16,546 nt of DNA, from assembly GCA_937894495.1 (NCBI GenBank), contig CALCRR010000055.1:1-16546 (forward strand), read 5' to 3'. Within the stretch, counting starts at the first letter, position 1. Every line of letters starts with the position of its first letter. Below are positions 1 through 6,887 of this stretch, one piece after another. This DNA is from an uncultured Ruminococcus sp. Its GTDB lineage: Bacteria > Bacillota > Clostridia > Oscillospirales > Ruminococcaceae. The notes under the pieces are model-generated. The model was not told the DNA's origin, did not search any database, and saw only the letters and a list, made by a program, of their open reading frames with translations. The position numbers and the translations under genes are program-made.

Positions 1-218
1 TAGCGTCAAAAATTGACTTGAAGATGTATGGCGAACTTTTGAAAATACATGGCGAGCTTCGGAAACTGGGCGGGCTTGTGAAGCACTTATACGCTAAGAC
101 AGGAGGAATGTATAGCCGTGAATTGTCGGACGCGATTCAGGCGTTAAAGTCCTGTGTCCGTAATCTGGAGAGGTACATAACGAATGATCTCAAAAATTCC
201 CCCGGCGCGGCGAGATAG
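1..218 (+). CDS. MobC-like relaxosome accessory protein, 3' end (partial)
   Basis: The reading frame is open from base 3, so the gene starts before the window and only its last ~70 codons are seen. The visible part is a basic, helical segment with a GELRKLGGLVKHL motif followed by a second helix (ALKSCVRNLERYI). This matches the C-terminal pattern of MobC/TraJ-type proteins that help a relaxase bind oriT. The stop at 216-218 lies 34 bases inside the next gene, the tight overlap usual for mobC-mobA pairs, and the next gene is clearly a relaxase. Function is inferred mainly from this neighbour; the sequence alone is short and weakly diagnostic. An oriT, if present, would be upstream of the window. 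Confidence 0.6.
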   Translation, partial: ASKIDLKMYGELLKIHGELRKLGGLVKHLYAKTGGMYSRELSDAIQALKSCVRNLERYITNDLKNSPGAAR

Positions 219-840
219 GAAAAGCAGTTTTCGAGATTTGATAAATTACTGCCGTGGCGTTACGGGACATGCCAAAGGCTCGGTCTTGTATGTCGGTACG
301 CAGAACATTCTCTCTCCTGAGACAGCCGCCTACGAAATGGAATCGGTAGCGATAGAGAACGTGAGGTGCAAGTTTCCGGCTTTTCATTTCATTTTGTCGT
401 GGAGAGAGATGGAATCGCCAACGACGGAACAGGTGGACGAGGCGGTGAAGATAGCGTTAAACGAATTGGATTTGCAGGATTGTCAGGCGCTGTGGAGTTT
501 GCAATCGGACACAAACAATATGCACGTTCACGTCGCTGTAAATCGTATCTCGCCTGAGACTTATCGTGCGATCCAGCCAGCGGGATGGTGGACGAAAAAG
601 GCGCTGGAAAGCCTGATAGCTATCCCCCTGGAAAAGGGCGAAAACACCGTGCAGATGAAGTTCTCACCCAATTACTGGAGATTATCGCTGATAATAACCA
701 TCTTCGGCATAACGGTGCTGCTGGTGATAGTTTTGTTTGAGTATAAAAACGGCAGATATCTCAAAAAACTGCTGAGGTCGGTAAGCGGCACCGCCGGTGA
801 TAAAAGCAAAACCGTCAAAAAAGACCCCCAACAGACATAA
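184..840 (+). CDS. Truncated MOBP relaxase fused in frame to a YfhO-like membrane tail
   Basis: The first ~142 residues are the front of a MOBP-type relaxase (PF03432), the enzyme that nicks oriT and stays bound to the DNA during conjugative mobilisation. Tyr22, in SFRDLINY, sits where RP4 TraI has its catalytic tyrosine, and the metal-binding HxHxxxN motif is present as HVHVAVNR. Family members run on for hundreds of residues, but here the match stops after WWTKKALE. The remaining ~76 residues (SLIAIPLEKGENTV, a beta-rich stretch, one strong membrane helix LSLIITIFGITVLLVIVLF, then a basic tail) resemble the C-terminus of YfhO-family glycosyltransferase-like membrane proteins. The start is ATG with GGAGAGG ten bases upstream. 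The product is probably not a working relaxase: the end of the nuclease domain is missing and it carries a membrane anchor. The relaxase half is confident; the YfhO origin of the tail is moderate. Confidence 0.75.
   Translation: MISKIPPARRDRKSSFRDLINYCRGVTGHAKGSVLYVGTQNILSPETAAYEMESVAIENVRCKFPAFHFILSWREMESPTTEQVDEAVKIALNELDLQDCQALWSLQSDTNNMHVHVAVNRISPETYRAIQPAGWWTKKALESLIAIPLEKGENTVQMKFSPNYWRLSLIITIFGITVLLVIVLFEYKNGRYLKKLLRSVSGTAGDKSKTVKKDPQQT
598..616 (+). other. Recombination junction inside the chimeric relaxase
   Basis: Relaxase-like sequence ends at about base 609 and YfhO-like sequence begins immediately after, with the frame kept. Codon choice also shifts, with more A/T-ending Leu and Ser codons before the junction. 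The simplest reading is a deletion that joined the middle of an integrated element to the 3' end of a host gene. The exact breakpoint cannot be set by eye. Confidence 0.55.
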
Positions 841-847
841 TTACCTG

Positions 848-876
848 TTGACAATCTTTCAAAAAAATAGTATTAT
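848..876 (+). promoter_or_regulatory. Sigma-A promoter for the zinc-ribbon membrane protein gene
   Basis: A perfect -35 box TTGACA (848-853) is followed by a 17-base spacer and TATTAT (871-876, five of six consensus bases). It lies 70 bases before the start codon at 946, and no other gene lies between. The expected transcript includes the heptanucleotide array at 902-922 in its 5' leader. Confidence 0.8.
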
Positions 877-901
877 ATTAAGAGCAGAGCAGGCAGAGGA
901 C

Positions 902-922
902 TCTTACCTCTTACTTCTTACT
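902..922 (+). repeat. Heptanucleotide array (TCTTACC/TCTTACT)
   Basis: Three seven-base units in tandem, TCTTACC, TCTTACT and TCTTACT, end just before the AGGAGG-type ribosome site of the 946 gene. They are the same family as the arrays at 10168-10200 and 10233-10263 (TCTTGCC/TCTTGCT/TCTTACC). Confidence 0.65.
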
Positions 923-945
923 TCTAAAACGGAGGACTGATAAAA

Positions 946-1824
946 ATGGCAGCGGACAAGATCTACAGAAAAAAGCTCACCAACGGCGGAGGAGGGGTGT
1001 TCACCCTGACGCTTTTTGCAGCGCTTTTCTCCTGCGCGGCGGCAGCAGGCGATTTTATAGCTGCGGCGGTCTACAACGGGTTTTACAGCAATCATATAAA
1101 TAACCTCTATGCCGGCGGCGTGGAGGAATACATACAGGTGTACCAGTACCCCATAGTTATGGCGGCGTTCGCTTTTGTTATGTTCATCTGGGCTGCAAGC
1201 GCCATTAAAGCCAAAAGGCTGGGCAGAGAGTTCGGCTTTATGGGCATTTTCGTAAACGCAGCTGTCTGCATGATGCCCGTTTACAAAACTGTTGACCAGG
1301 TGATGAAGAGCGAGACCAAGGACACATTCAAAAACGGTCTTGACGGCGACAAGTTCAGAATGGCTGTGAAGCTTATGATAAACGGTCTGCCTGTTATTTC
1401 GGGACTGCTGATACTGCTGGCAGGCATAGCAGTGCTTGCAAGGATATCCCACGAAAGCCCCGTTGTGATAAGCAAGGGCAGCAGGTCGGAAAACATACCC
1501 GACCCCAAGGCTTTCGGACTCAATAACGATATCAAGGCTAACCCCAACGCAAGACCCACGGCGGTAAATGCCGAGCCTGCACAGAGCTATGCTCCCAAGG
1601 CAAAAGCCGAAGCAAAGCCCCAGCCCGTGACAGAGCCTGCACCCGAGCCAAAGCCCCAGCCAAAGCCAGCCCCAAAAGCAGAGCCCGTCAAGGCAGAGAT
1701 AAAGGCAGAGCCCAAAAAGGAAGCTGCCCCACGCAGCAAGCCCAAAATAATCCTCTGCCCCGGCTGCGGCGAGATAGTGCAGTCGGACGAATTTTTCTGC
1801 TCAAACTGCGGAAAGAAAATTTAA
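946..1824 (+). CDS. Four-pass membrane protein with C-terminal zinc ribbon
   Basis: The 292-residue protein has four hydrophobic segments (about 16-36, 66-86, 95-112 and 142-165). A long flexible linker rich in Pro, Ala, Lys and Glu follows (about 190-265), then a compact zinc ribbon at the C-terminus in which Cys271, Cys274, Cys285 and Cys288 form two CxxC knuckles of the zinc_ribbon_2/zf-ribbon_3 type. The start is ATG with GGAGG about eleven bases upstream. The gene stands alone between its own promoter (848-876) and a terminator (1852-1891). Zinc-ribbon membrane proteins of this layout are common in Clostridia and mostly uncharacterised; the ribbon should be cytoplasmic on a long tether. 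No specific function can be given. The KPQPK/EPKPQ linker looks like slipped-strand expansion. Confidence 0.85.
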   Translation: MAADKIYRKKLTNGGGGVFTLTLFAALFSCAAAAGDFIAAAVYNGFYSNHINNLYAGGVEEYIQVYQYPIVMAAFAFVMFIWAASAIKAKRLGREFGFMGIFVNAAVCMMPVYKTVDQVMKSETKDTFKNGLDGDKFRMAVKLMINGLPVISGLLILLAGIAVLARISHESPVVISKGSRSENIPDPKAFGLNNDIKANPNARPTAVNAEPAQSYAPKAKAEAKPQPVTEPAPEPKPQPKPAPKAEPVKAEIKAEPKKEAAPRSKPKIILCPGCGEIVQSDEFFCSNCGKKI

Positions 1825-1851
1825 GCTGACAGCGCAATAAATAGAATTTTT

Positions 1852-1891
1852 AAGGCACTTTTGTTAAGTGATCAACAAGAGTGCCTTTTTT
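1852..1891 (+). terminator. Rho-independent terminator after the zinc-ribbon protein
   Basis: A 14-bp stem starts at AAGGCACTTTTG and closes with CAAGAGTGCCTT, allowing one G-U pair, around an eight-base loop (1866-1873). It is followed by a T-run. It lies 27 bases after the stop at 1824. Confidence 0.88.
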
Positions 1892-1958
1892 ATTTACTAT
1901 TATAATGTCAGAGTACAAAACAAAAAAACCTGTTCATCTGCACCCGAAACCTGACAAT

Positions 1959-1993
1959 AATTATGAATTATGAATTATAAATTATGAATTGTA
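1959..1993. repeat. Heptanucleotide array (AATTATG) overlapping a gene end
   Basis: Five seven-base units: AATTATG, AATTATG, AATTATA, AATTATG and a degenerate AATTGTA. The array carries the stop codon and last residues (TIHNL) of the minus-strand gene ending at 1975, so the repeat has supplied or replaced that gene's 3' end. Confidence 0.65.
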
Positions 1994-3885
1994 TAAGCCC
2001 TTCTTACCGCCTCGGCGTCCTCACGGGTGAGGGGAGCTTTTGAGTACATAAGCTTTTCAAAGGCTTTTTCAGAGCCAAGATACAGCTGAGCTTTTTCTTC
2101 GCCAAGAGCTTCCCTTGCCAGCTCGTAAAGGCGCTCGGGGGGCTGCTCCCCTGCTGAGAGCTTTCTTTGCAGCCGCTTTGTCACCGCCCTGTGACCTGCC
2201 ATCACCGAGCGCTCATAGCTGCCGTGGAGTATTACCCACCTGCGCAAAACCAGCCTTGCAAGCAGCATCGCAAACACCGCCGCCACCGCCGATATCACCA
2301 GGGGCAGAGGGCTTCTGCCCCCGTCCTTCTTCTCGGTATCGGCTGCCCTTTGTGCAGGCAGGCTGCGCTTTTTAGCCTGCTCGCCTGCCGCCGAAATTTT
2401 GCCGCCCTCTCCTGCGGCTGCGGCTCCGGGGGAGTCACCAAGAGGCAGCTTTAAAACGGGGTTTTCATAATCGGGGTAGGTCTCAAAGGGTATCCAGCCC
2501 ACACCCTCGATGTATATCTCAGCCCAGCTTCTCACCGCAGCGTCCCCCAGCTCAGCCCTGCCGCTCTGCGGAAAGCTGTCAAAATAACAGCCCTCTGCCA
2601 GCCTTGCACCAAAGCCGAAGTACCTCGCCAGCTTCACCGTCAGCAGGGCATAGTCATGCTCGGTGGCGTTTTTGCTTTTAAGTATGTCCCCGATGTCCCC
2701 CTTGTCAGCTCCCCCCTCACGGGGGTCCAGCCTGTTTTTTATCAGCTCCCCAAGGGTGTTCAGCCGCCTGTCTGCCGTTATCTCGGCAGTGCTGCCAAAG
2801 GCGCTGTCAAGCACGGCTTTTTCCTCATTGGTCAGAGCTGAAAATGCCCGGTACACATAATCTCTGTAAAGCCCCTCTGCCCTCAGCTCATCACTATCAG
2901 CGCCCTCCAGCTTGTCTATCAGCAACATTGAGCTCTCAGCCAGCTGACCGTATACCCAAAAGGTAACGCTGCCCCGGGTGCTTGCAGTCTCGCCCCCCAC
3001 ATTTTCCTCAAAGCTCATGCCCTCGCAGTCGGCTGCGCCGTAGGGTATAAGGGGAGTATCGCTTTTTACGGTGAGCTCATAAAGCTGCGGCTCCTCACCT
3101 GCCGCTTCAAGCACAGCCTTTGTCTGCGCCCAGGGGTAAAAGCCGTTTTGGTAGAGCTTGTAAAAGCTCTCGGAATATTTCTCATAGCTCTCGCTGTCCT
3201 CAGGCTTCTCGGTGCTCTCACGCAGATAAAGGGTGATACCCGGGGGAGCTGTGACCTCGCCCTGGGGCTTAGCTCTTGTTATCTCCGAAAGCGCAGCAGC
3301 TCCCCCCGTGATAAAATATGCCCCTGCCGTGAGCGCCGCCGCCCCAGCGGTAACAGCCGCCGCCCTTGCCCGGTCATCCCACCTGAGCAGCCAGACTGCC
3401 CCTGCGATAACTCCCGAAAGGCAGACCCACACCGTGCCGCCCAATAAAATGCTCGCCCCGACCCCTGCCACGAAGCAGACAAGGGAAAACCCCCTGATAT
3501 CAAAGGCTGCACCCAGCAGAATAAGCACCGCCCCCAGCGTCAGCATGGGCAGCAGCACCTTATGGGTGCTTGTCTCAAAGGGGATAAAAATTTTAAGCCT
3601 GCCCATATCAAACCGCAGCATAACAGCGTTGGCAAGGGCATAAAGCTGGGCGGTAAAGGTGCTGCGCAAAATGATATCAGCCCCCGCCGCCAGCCCAAGG
3701 GGGATAAAATGCAAAGCCGCCACAACAGGCTTTTTTACGCACCCTGCCGCCAGCTTTAAAAGCACCGTGACCCCAAAGACAGCCGCCGCAGGCACAGCAA
3801 AGCTGACCCCCGCCGCCTGACCAAAGCCCACCATGAGCACAGCAGCGCAAAGCCCGTAAATGACCCCCGAAATATTCTTCTGCAA
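1975..3885 (-). CDS. TgpA-like membrane protein with degenerate transglutaminase domain
   Basis: A 636-residue protein of the DUF3488/TgpA layout. It has about six N-terminal membrane helices (residues 1-200), an outer-face region with a transglutaminase-like fold (about 330-480), a Pro/Ala/Gly linker, one more helix (about 530-550) and a charged cytoplasmic tail like DUF4129. The fold is recognisable from TEHDYA (408-413), ARYFGFGARLAEG and RSWAEIYIEGVGWIPFE (452-468). All three catalytic positions are changed: the Cys before xxYA is Glu or Thr, the His of HxW is Arg, and the Asp of PFD is Glu. It should not be an active transglutaminase or protease. The TTG start at 3885 is chosen because AAGGAGG (3894-3900) sits eight bases upstream; an earlier TTG at 3903 overlaps that site. 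The usual MoxR and DUF58 partners are absent. Confidence 0.8.
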   Translation of the reverse strand: MQKNISGVIYGLCAAVLMVGFGQAAGVSFAVPAAAVFGVTVLLKLAAGCVKKPVVAALHFIPLGLAAGADIILRSTFTAQLYALANAVMLRFDMGRLKIFIPFETSTHKVLLPMLTLGAVLILLGAAFDIRGFSLVCFVAGVGASILLGGTVWVCLSGVIAGAVWLLRWDDRARAAAVTAGAAALTAGAYFITGGAAALSEITRAKPQGEVTAPPGITLYLRESTEKPEDSESYEKYSESFYKLYQNGFYPWAQTKAVLEAAGEEPQLYELTVKSDTPLIPYGAADCEGMSFEENVGGETASTRGSVTFWVYGQLAESSMLLIDKLEGADSDELRAEGLYRDYVYRAFSALTNEEKAVLDSAFGSTAEITADRRLNTLGELIKNRLDPREGGADKGDIGDILKSKNATEHDYALLTVKLARYFGFGARLAEGCYFDSFPQSGRAELGDAAVRSWAEIYIEGVGWIPFETYPDYENPVLKLPLGDSPGAAAAGEGGKISAAGEQAKKRSLPAQRAADTEKKDGGRSPLPLVISAVAAVFAMLLARLVLRRWVILHGSYERSVMAGHRAVTKRLQRKLSAGEQPPERLYELAREALGEEKAQLYLGSEKAFEKLMYSKAPLTREDAEAVRRAYTIHNL

Positions 3886-3900
3886 TGCCCACACCTCCTT

Positions 3901-3928
3901 CAAAGCCGAGCGCCTGGGGACGGCTTTG
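3901..3928 (-). promoter_or_regulatory. Stem-loop abutting the ribosome site of the TgpA-like gene
   Basis: CAAAGCCG (3901-3908) and CGGCTTTG (3921-3928) form a perfect 8-bp stem with a 12-base loop in the leader. The stem ends directly at AAGGAGG (3894-3900). It could hold the ribosome site open or be a relic of the neighbouring palindromic repeat. Confidence 0.4.
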
Positions 3929-3940
3929 TGGGTCGTTTAC

Positions 3941-4155
3941 TGGGGAAAACCTTTCTGAAGAAAGGTTATTCCCCAGACCCCTTTCCAAAGACTTTTATTT
4001 CTTTTTGGCGAGGGGGCTTTTTGTTCGGTCACAAGAGTTTGTATGTGACCCATTTGCTTTTTTGCAAGCTGCACTCCTGCCCCCTCGCCAAAAAGAAACA
4101 GAAGTTTTAGGGAGGGGGTTTGGGGGACGACCATTTTTCAAAAGGGTCTCCCCCA
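3941..4155. repeat. Long imperfect palindrome (MITE-like intergenic repeat)
   Basis: Two arms of about 75 bases, 3941-4017 and 4079-4155, are imperfect reverse complements. The inner 16 bases (TTTTTGGCGAGGGGGC, 4002-4017) match the other arm exactly. The centre holds a second small palindrome, GGTCAC (4027-4032) with GTGACC (4045-4050). The arms read through in several frames on both strands, which produces spurious open frames. It looks like a dispersed non-autonomous repeat rather than a gene. No clear target-site duplication could be picked out. Confidence 0.65.
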
Positions 4156-4359
4156 ACAAGACCTGCTGACAGTAAGCCCGACCGTACTATGCGGCAGGGT
4201 GGGGAGATAAACAAAAAGCAGAAAGCCTTATTTGACTTTCTGCTCCGTTGCACCTTATTTTAATTTTACTTCTTTTTGCTCAAAAGTGATACCCTAAGAT
4301 AACGACATTTTACCGTATTAATAAGACTTATAAGAAAGCAGTTTTTATTGCTCCACCTA
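4156..4359. other. Gene-free AT-rich spacer
   Basis: No coding frame with a ribosome site was found on either strand. The only structure seen is the minus-strand terminator-like hairpin at 4209-4244. The rest is AT-rich sequence leading into the promoter of the ECF operon. Confidence 0.5.
4209..4244 (-). terminator. Terminator-like hairpin facing the minus strand, no gene upstream
   Basis: AGCAGAAAG (4217-4225) pairs with CTTTCTGCT (4236-4244) around a ten-base loop. Read on the minus strand the stem is followed by TTTTTGTTTA. No minus-strand gene lies between here and the divergent promoter at 4360, so it either insulates the TgpA-like gene, ends a small RNA, or is left from a lost gene. 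Confidence 0.55.
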
Positions 4360-4388
4360 TTGAATTTTAAAATGATATATAGTATTAT
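4360..4388 (+). promoter_or_regulatory. Candidate sigma-A promoter of the ECF operon
   Basis: TTGAAT (4360-4365), a 17-base spacer and TATTAT (4383-4388) give a fair housekeeping promoter about 110 bases before the sigma gene. It would provide basal expression upstream of the ECF-type promoter at 4441. Confidence 0.5.
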
Positions 4389-4440
4389 AATAATATGTCG
4401 GTGCGGCAGGAGAAAGGCTTAAAAAAATTTTTTATTTTTT

Positions 4441-4466
4441 TGTAACGAAACGATACTTTCTTCGTC
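4441..4466 (+). promoter_or_regulatory. Candidate autoregulated ECF-type promoter
   Basis: TGTAAC (4441-4446), a 16-base spacer and CGTC (4463-4466) match the AAC / CGTC pattern recognised by many Firmicutes ECF sigma factors (SigX, SigM and SigW class of Bacillus subtilis). It sits 32 bases before the sigma gene, where a self-recognised promoter is expected, and follows a T-rich tract. Confidence 0.65.
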
Positions 4467-4498
4467 TAACCAATGTAAGGCAAAAGAAAGGAGGTACG

Positions 4499-4996
4499 GT
4501 GACGGTGGATAATTCAGGGGAAAAGATGTATGAGACCTGCTACATGAAGGTATATTCCTACGTTATGACGCTGGCTAAAAATAAAGATACTGCCCGGGAG
4601 ATAACTCAGGAGACCTTCTTTCGGGCTATGACCTCAAAGCAGCAGTTCCGCGGGGAGTCGCAGCAGCTTTCATGGCTGTGCGCTATCGCAAAAAATCTTT
4701 ATACTGACGAGCTGCGGCGGAGCTCACGCTTTGGCGGAGAGATACCCGAGGACAAGCCCGATAATGAGGAGAGCTTTGAAAACACTCTGGCGGACAAGGA
4801 GCAGAGCTTTCGCATACACTCAGCGCTGCATGAGCTTGAAGAGCCTTATAAAGAGGTCTTTCAGCTGAGAGTTTTCGGAGAGCTTTCATTCAAGCAGATA
4901 GGCAGCATCTTCAAAAAAACAGAGTCCTGGGCAAGAGTCACCTATCACCGTGCCCGATTGAAACTGAAAGAGAGGTTAGACAACGATGAAGTATAA
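4499..4996 (+). CDS. ECF-type RNA polymerase sigma factor
   Basis: A 165-residue ECF sigma factor. Region 2 is seen in KDTAREITQETFFRAM and the -10 recognition helix SWLCAIAKNLYTDELRR. Region 4 forms the C-terminal third, with ELEEPYKEVFQLRVFGELS followed by the helix-turn-helix FKQIGSIFKKTESWARVTYHR. Length is normal for the family. The start may be GTG 4499 (four bases after AAGGAGG at 4488-4494) or GTG 4505 (ten bases after it); spacing slightly favours 4505. The 3' end overlaps the anti-sigma gene by 11 bases, so the two are translationally coupled. It should direct polymerase to envelope-stress promoters, probably including its own (4441-4466). The inducing signal cannot be read from the sequence. 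Confidence 0.93.
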   Translation: MTVDNSGEKMYETCYMKVYSYVMTLAKNKDTAREITQETFFRAMTSKQQFRGESQQLSWLCAIAKNLYTDELRRSSRFGGEIPEDKPDNEESFENTLADKEQSFRIHSALHELEEPYKEVFQLRVFGELSFKQIGSIFKKTESWARVTYHRARLKLKERLDNDEV

Positions 4997-5948
4997 CTGC
5001 GATATGATAAGAGACCTGCTGCCACTGTATCAGGACGGGGTGTGCAGCGAAAGCAGCCGTCTGGCGGCTGAGGAGCATCTGGCGGAATGTGAAGCCTGCA
5101 GGGATCATCTTGAAGCTTTGCGCTCGGGGGAGGACATTGAGATAGCCATTGATACCGAGCGTGAGCAGGCACTTACTTCTCAAAAAAAATTTTTCAGGCG
5201 AAGAAGTGCCGTGGTGGGAACGGTGTTTGCAGGGGTTTTCATGCTGCCTGTGCTGATATGTCTGATAGTTGGTCTGGCAAGCGGCGGCATATCATGGGTG
5301 CTGGTGGTCCTTGCGGCAATGCTCATACCTGTGTCGCTGGTGGCTGTGCCCCTGCTGGCGCCTGAGAACAAGGGGCTGTGGACGCTGGGCTCATTTACCG
5401 TCAGCCTTATGCTGCTGCTGGGAGTTTGCTGTGTGACCTCGGGGGGCAGCTGGTTCTTCACGGCGGCTTCGGCGTGCCTCTTCGGGCTGTCGGTGGTGTT
5501 CTCACCCTTTGCTGTGGGGGCAAAGCCTGTAGCTGAGCTGGTAAAGGACCGCAAGGGTCTCACGGTAATGGCTCTTGACACGGCGCTTTACGTTATCATG
5601 ATGCTGTGCATAGGTCTCTCACATGGGCTGGGGGCAGATTATTACAGGATAGCCGCTTCGGTATCGCTGCCGGTGTTCATATGGATATGGGGGCTGTTTG
5701 CGGTGATACGCTACGCCAAACTCGGGGGACTTTTCAAAACGGCGGCTTGCCTGGGGATAACGGCAACGGTCATGATAGTAAGCGGTATTATATTCGGCAG
5801 CGGCACCGGCTCTTTGATGTATATCGAGACTATGGGCAAAAGGTTCGTGTTCAGCCCCTTTACGGCATTGGCTGTACTGCTGATGATAACGGGCGCTGTT
5901 TTAGCACTCATTAAGCTGATCTTTAGTAAAACAAGGAGGAAGAAATAA
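4986..5948 (+). CDS. Anti-sigma factor: zf-HC2 domain plus eight-helix membrane domain
   Basis: The first 40 residues form a zinc-binding anti-sigma (zf-HC2/ZAS) domain. Cys5 precedes DLLPLYQDG, then His31, Cys35 and Cys38 make the HxxxCxxC signature. The rest of the 320-residue protein has about eight hydrophobic helices from residue 75 on, with short loops and a basic C-terminal tail, which is longer than the single helix of classic RsiW-like proteins. It should bind the ECF sigma factor at the inner membrane face and release it on a signal sensed in or across the membrane. The gene overlaps the sigma gene, and the next gene's ribosome site AAGGAGGA lies inside its 3' end. Regulated release by proteolysis is a family precedent, not visible here. 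Confidence 0.88.
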   Translation: MKYNCDMIRDLLPLYQDGVCSESSRLAAEEHLAECEACRDHLEALRSGEDIEIAIDTEREQALTSQKKFFRRRSAVVGTVFAGVFMLPVLICLIVGLASGGISWVLVVLAAMLIPVSLVAVPLLAPENKGLWTLGSFTVSLMLLLGVCCVTSGGSWFFTAASACLFGLSVVFSPFAVGAKPVAELVKDRKGLTVMALDTALYVIMMLCIGLSHGLGADYYRIAASVSLPVFIWIWGLFAVIRYAKLGGLFKTAACLGITATVMIVSGIIFGSGTGSLMYIETMGKRFVFSPFTALAVLLMITGAVLALIKLIFSKTRRKK

Positions 5949-5949
5949 G

Positions 5950-6882
5950 ATGAAAAAGATGATGATAATTGCGGTTTTGACAGTTATAGCTGCGGCGTGT
6001 CTCTGCGGCTGCTCAGTGGGCTTTATAAACGGCTCTTCGGTAAAGTATGACAATGCGGACAAATACACCGCAGGAGACCGTGAGATAACCGATAAGATAG
6101 ACAGGCTGGATATCGACTGGGTCAGCGGAAAGGTTACTGTCAGCGCAGACAGCGGCAGCTCAGTAAGAGTGACCGAGACCACCGAAGCCGACCTTGATGA
6201 CAAACTGAAGGTACACACCTGGGCAGAGGGCAGCACCCTTCATGTAAGGTTCTGCAAGTCGGGAGAAAGGTATGAGCTGGAGGAAGTGAAGTCACTTGAA
6301 ATAACCGTCCCCGAGGACACGGTATTTAAGAGCATAGATGTAGACACCTCATCGGCAGATGTTTTCTGCGACGGTATAACTGCCGAAAATGCGGTGATGG
6401 ACGCATCATCGGGAAATATGATGTATAACGGTGACGCCGACAGCTTCAAAGCCGATACATCATCGGGCGGCATAGGCTTTTCGGGCAGTGCCGAAAAAAT
6501 AAGCACAAATTCATCATCGGGCAATGTGAGCATCACCCAGACAGGCAGCGCTGACAGCATAAGCGTTGATACCTCATCGGGAGATATGGACATAGACTGC
6601 GAATACACCAAAAAGCTGCAGGCTGACTCATCATCGGGGGGAAAGGTCATAAGGCTGGCACAAATGCCTGAGGAAACTACTCTGGACTCATCATCGGGAG
6701 ATGTAGAGCTTTACCTGCCCGAGGACGCAGGCTTCACGGCAGAGATATCCACCTCATCGGGTGATGTGGAATATGAGCTCCCCTTAGAAAAAAGCGGAGA
6801 GGACACCTACGTCTGCGCTAACGGCGAAGCCGGTCTCAGCATATCCACATCATCGGGAAATGTTAAGATAATGAAAAACTGA
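5950..6882 (+). CDS. DUF4097 beta-helix lipoprotein
   Basis: A 310-residue protein with a lipoprotein signal peptide: basic MKK, a hydrophobic core and a lipobox LCGC with the lipidated Cys at 21. The mature part from about residue 115 is a DUF4097-type repeat region in which nine copies of a TSSGDV-like turn recur about every 20 residues, the pattern of a single-stranded beta-helix. It should be anchored on the outer face of the membrane. It starts one base after the anti-sigma stop, with AAGGAGGA at 5934-5941. DUF4097 proteins often accompany ECF or LiaRS-type envelope-stress regulators (LiaG, YvlB), so it is probably an effector or sensor of this operon. The stop is five bases from the convergent amidase gene and no terminator is seen between them. 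Confidence 0.88.
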   Translation: MKKMMIIAVLTVIAAACLCGCSVGFINGSSVKYDNADKYTAGDREITDKIDRLDIDWVSGKVTVSADSGSSVRVTETTEADLDDKLKVHTWAEGSTLHVRFCKSGERYELEEVKSLEITVPEDTVFKSIDVDTSSADVFCDGITAENAVMDASSGNMMYNGDADSFKADTSSGGIGFSGSAEKISTNSSSGNVSITQTGSADSISVDTSSGDMDIDCEYTKKLQADSSSGGKVIRLAQMPEETTLDSSSGDVELYLPEDAGFTAEISTSSGDVEYELPLEKSGEDTYVCANGEAGLSISTSSGNVKIMKN

Positions 6883-6887
6883 TGCCG

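Noticed and set aside
904..1452. A 182-codon open frame on the minus strand
   Set aside because: Antisense to the zinc-ribbon membrane protein, which has its own promoter, ribosome site and terminator.
3885..4169. Small open frames on both strands across the palindromic repeat
   Set aside because: They arise from the inverted arms and mirror each other; no ribosome site or family signal.
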